In this document: one piece after another, positions 14,415-15,931 of the stretch
Layout of the letters: the number at the start of each line of letters is the position of its first letter
Position numbering within the stretch: position 1 is the first letter of the stretch
NCBI GenBank assembly: GCA_026982215.1
Contig: JALSHN010000248.1
Span: 1 to 15,931, forward strand
Direction: 5' to 3'
DNA length: 15,931 bases
Origin: Gammaproteobacteria bacterium
Lineage (GTDB): Bacteria > Pseudomonadota > Gammaproteobacteria > S012-40
Translations under genes and position numbers: made by a program
The notes under the pieces: model-generated
Databases searched by the model: none
Told to the model about the DNA's origin: nothing
The model's input: the letters and a program-made list of their open reading frames with translations, nothing else

Positions 14415-15278
14415 ATGAGCGAAGTCCTCCCCGAGGGCCGGTGGTTCACCGAGATCTGCGAAGAAGGCGGCAGCGCCTTCTCTCTGGCCATCCGTGCCAA
14501 GCTGCACGAAGAACAGACCCCGTTCCAGAAGATCGAGATCTACGAGACCACCCACTTCGGGAATCTGATGGTCATCGATGGCTTCATCATGCTCAGTCAG
14601 CGGGACAACTTCCTCTACCACGAGATGATCAGCCACCCCGCGCTGTTCACCCACCCCGCCCCCAAGCGGGTACTCATCGTCGGCGGCGGCGACTGCGGCA
14701 CCCTGAAAGAGGTCTTGAAACACCCCGGAGTGGAAAAAGCCGATCAGGTGGAGATCGACGAACGAGTCACCCGGCTGGCGGAACAATTCTTCCCCGAACT
14801 CACCGAAGCCAACGACGACCCCCGCGCCCACCTACATTTCAAGGATGGCATCCAATGGGTCGCCGAGACCCCCCATGGCTATTACGACGTCATCATCGTC
14901 GACAGCACCGACCCCATCGGCCCCGCCGAGGGCCTGTTCACCCAGGCCTTCTACAGCGACTGCCGCCGGGCCCTGGGCGAGAACGGCATCCTGGTCCAGC
15001 AGAGCGAATCGCCGCTGTTGCACATGAACATCCTCAAAGACATGCACCATGCCATGCGCGGCGCCGGTTTCATGGACACCGCCACCCTGTTCTTCCCCCA
15101 GCCGGTCTATCCCAGCGGCTGGTGGACCGTAACCATGGCCTGCAAGGACAACGTCATCGACCGCTTCCGTGAGCAGGACGCCGACGACCGCCCCTTCACC
15201 ACCCGCTATTACAACGCCGCCACCCATCGCGGCGCCCTCGCCGCCCCGGAGTTCTTCTACCCGCAGATCTTCGCCTGA
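14415..15278 (+). CDS. speE: Polyamine aminopropyltransferase (spermidine synthase)
   Basis: A 287-residue cytosolic enzyme of the usual length that transfers the aminopropyl group of decarboxylated SAM to putrescine, giving spermidine and methylthioadenosine. The Rossmann glycine motif is VLIVGGGDCGTLKEVL (86-101), the acidic residues binding the cosubstrate are in VEIDERV (112-118), and VDSTDPIGPAEGLFTQAFY (162-180) carries the proton acceptor D163. QRDNFLYHEMISHPALFTHP (62-81) is the typical substrate-side segment. The start at 14415 has AGGAG 6 bases upstream. It shares a divergent promoter region with speA, which makes agmatine, the precursor of its substrate. Convergent with the PEP-CTERM gene; two hairpins lie between them. 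Confidence 0.98.
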   Translation: MSEVLPEGRWFTEICEEGGSAFSLAIRAKLHEEQTPFQKIEIYETTHFGNLMVIDGFIMLSQRDNFLYHEMISHPALFTHPAPKRVLIVGGGDCGTLKEVLKHPGVEKADQVEIDERVTRLAEQFFPELTEANDDPRAHLHFKDGIQWVAETPHGYYDVIIVDSTDPIGPAEGLFTQAFYSDCRRALGENGILVQQSESPLLHMNILKDMHHAMRGAGFMDTATLFFPQPVYPSGWWTVTMACKDNVIDRFREQDADDRPFTTRYYNAATHRGALAAPEFFYPQIFA

Positions 15279-15285
15279 AAGCGCT

Positions 15286-15302
15286 GGCGGCCACAGGCCG
15301 CC
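15286..15302 (+). terminator. Hairpin after speE, possible weak terminator
   Basis: Perfect 7-base inverted repeat GGCGGCC / GGCCGCC with an ACA loop, starting 7 bases after the speE stop. The following bases (GCCTCTTG) do not form a T-tract, so it may pause transcription or protect the 3' end rather than terminate alone. Confidence 0.4.
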
Positions 15303-15356
15303 GCCTCTTGCCCCCGGCGACCTCACTCCATTCCGCCAGTGAACCAGCAGGGCCTG

Positions 15357-15391
15357 AAAACAAAAACCCCCGGGGCGAATACCCCAGGGGT
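15357..15391 (-). terminator. Intrinsic terminator of the PEP-CTERM gene
   Basis: On the minus strand a stem of 9 base pairs with one mismatch (ACCCC, T, GGGG paired with CCCC, C, GGGGT) closes a 6-base loop and runs directly into TTTTTGTTTT. It lies about 31 bases after the stop at 15423. The T-tract on only one side shows it serves the minus-strand gene; read on the + strand it is preceded by A's and followed by TCTGC. Confidence 0.85.
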
Positions 15392-15422
15392 CTGCTCGTC
15401 GATCCGACCGACACAGAGACGG

Positions 15423-15931
15423 TCAGGCGGCGACACCCTCCGCCTCGCGGCGGCGGCGCCACTGACCGGCACCCAAAGCTGCCAGCCCCAGCCCCAGCAG
15501 CAACAGACTGCCCGGCGCTGGCACGTAGGTGGTCACCTCACCCTCGATGACGTCGTTGGCACAGAACATGGTCCAGTGGATGGCGATGGAACCGTCACCG
15601 CTGGTGAGCTCGTCCAGCAAAGTGGTCCCGGCGATGTCGATGGCGAAGGAGATCATCCCCTGGGCCTTGTCGGGATACAGCGAGTCACCTACCGCATCGC
15701 TGATGTCCGGGTCAGGGGTCACCCACCACTCGCCATTACTGTTCACTTCCTCGCTGGTATCCTTCACCAGGATCTCCTGGTTGTCACGCCGGGAGGGATT
15801 CTCTCCGGGCTGCACGGCATCCTGAGACAACCAGGCACTGGTGGCGTTGTCGCCGGAGTTGAGGGCGTAGAGCGTACCGACACCGCCATCGGCATAGGCA
15901 TTGTCGAGGGCGAAGCCGTACTCCCATATCG
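15423..15931 (-). CDS. PEP-CTERM-type exported protein (N-terminus beyond window edge)
   Basis: About 168 C-terminal residues are visible; the start and presumed signal peptide lie beyond base 15931. The extreme C-terminus is a sorting signal: VPAPG, a hydrophobic helix (SLLLLGLGLAALGAG) and the basic cluster QWRRRR. This is the tripartite PEP-CTERM layout recognised by exosortase, except that the core reads VPAP where VPEP is usual. The mature part is acidic and rich in D, N, G and S, and includes IHWTMFCANDVIEGEV just before the signal, a short conserved-looking block with a single cysteine. Function is unknown; such proteins are exported and surface-associated in exopolysaccharide- or biofilm-forming Gram-negatives. 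No exosortase gene is in the window. Confidence 0.85.
   Translation of the reverse strand, partial: IWEYGFALDNAYADGGVGTLYALNSGDNATSAWLSQDAVQPGENPSRRDNQEILVKDTSEEVNSNGEWWVTPDPDISDAVGDSLYPDKAQGMISFAIDIAGTTLLDELTSGDGSIAIHWTMFCANDVIEGEVTTYVPAPGSLLLLGLGLAALGAGQWRRRREAEGVAA

Noticed and set aside
14689..14715. Cysteine in the SpeE glycine motif (GGGDCG) as an abnormal residue
   Set aside because: The position is variable between small residues in the family and the catalytic aspartates are all present, so no defect is implied.

Overview
This window is high-GC bacterial DNA from a gammaproteobacterium. The evidence is a hemC-hemD-hemX-hemY operon divergent from argH, a class I (CyaA-type) adenylate cyclase, a tiny LptM lipoprotein gene fused into lysA, and a biosynthetic (SpeA-type) arginine decarboxylase. 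A PEP-CTERM protein at the right edge points to an environmental exopolysaccharide-producing lineage, perhaps Chromatiales-like, but the genus cannot be fixed from the sequence. Coding density is very high, the longest gap between genes is about 145 bases, and no tRNA, rRNA, CRISPR array, insertion sequence or phage gene was seen.

Layout. Bases 1-4150 (minus strand) are the heme operon hemC, hemD, hemX, hemY. All three junctions overlap, and hemY runs off the left edge. Across a 119-base divergent promoter region lies argH (plus strand, 4270-5667), the last step of arginine synthesis. Tail-to-tail with it, 1 base away, is a PAS-like/GGDEF-like gene (5669-6487, minus) whose catalytic GGDEF motif is destroyed while the RxxD cyclic-di-GMP binding motif is kept. 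Divergent from that, 116 bases away, is cyaA (6604-9468), with a CRP-like palindrome on its GTG start codon. An esterase gene (minus) overlaps the cyaA tail by 46 bases. Then come lptM and lysA (plus, overlapping) and a SAM methyltransferase of unknown substrate. Tail-to-tail with that are a small cupin gene and speA (both minus), and divergent from speA is speE (plus). The window ends with a convergent, truncated PEP-CTERM gene that has a clear intrinsic terminator.

How the genes work together. HemC and HemD make uroporphyrinogen III, the branch point to heme, siroheme and cobalamin; HemX and HemY are membrane partners of the pathway. ArgH makes arginine, SpeA turns arginine into agmatine, and SpeE adds an aminopropyl group to putrescine. 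The agmatine-to-putrescine enzyme(s) and the SAM decarboxylase must be elsewhere. LysA makes lysine from meso-diaminopimelate. CyaA makes cAMP, and its divergent neighbour is a predicted c-di-GMP binder. Most of the window is ordinary housekeeping DNA. The observations most worth following up are the degenerate GGDEF protein with an intact I-site next to cyaA, the CRP-like site on the cyaA start codon, and the uncharacterised cupin and methyltransferase beside the polyamine and lysine genes.
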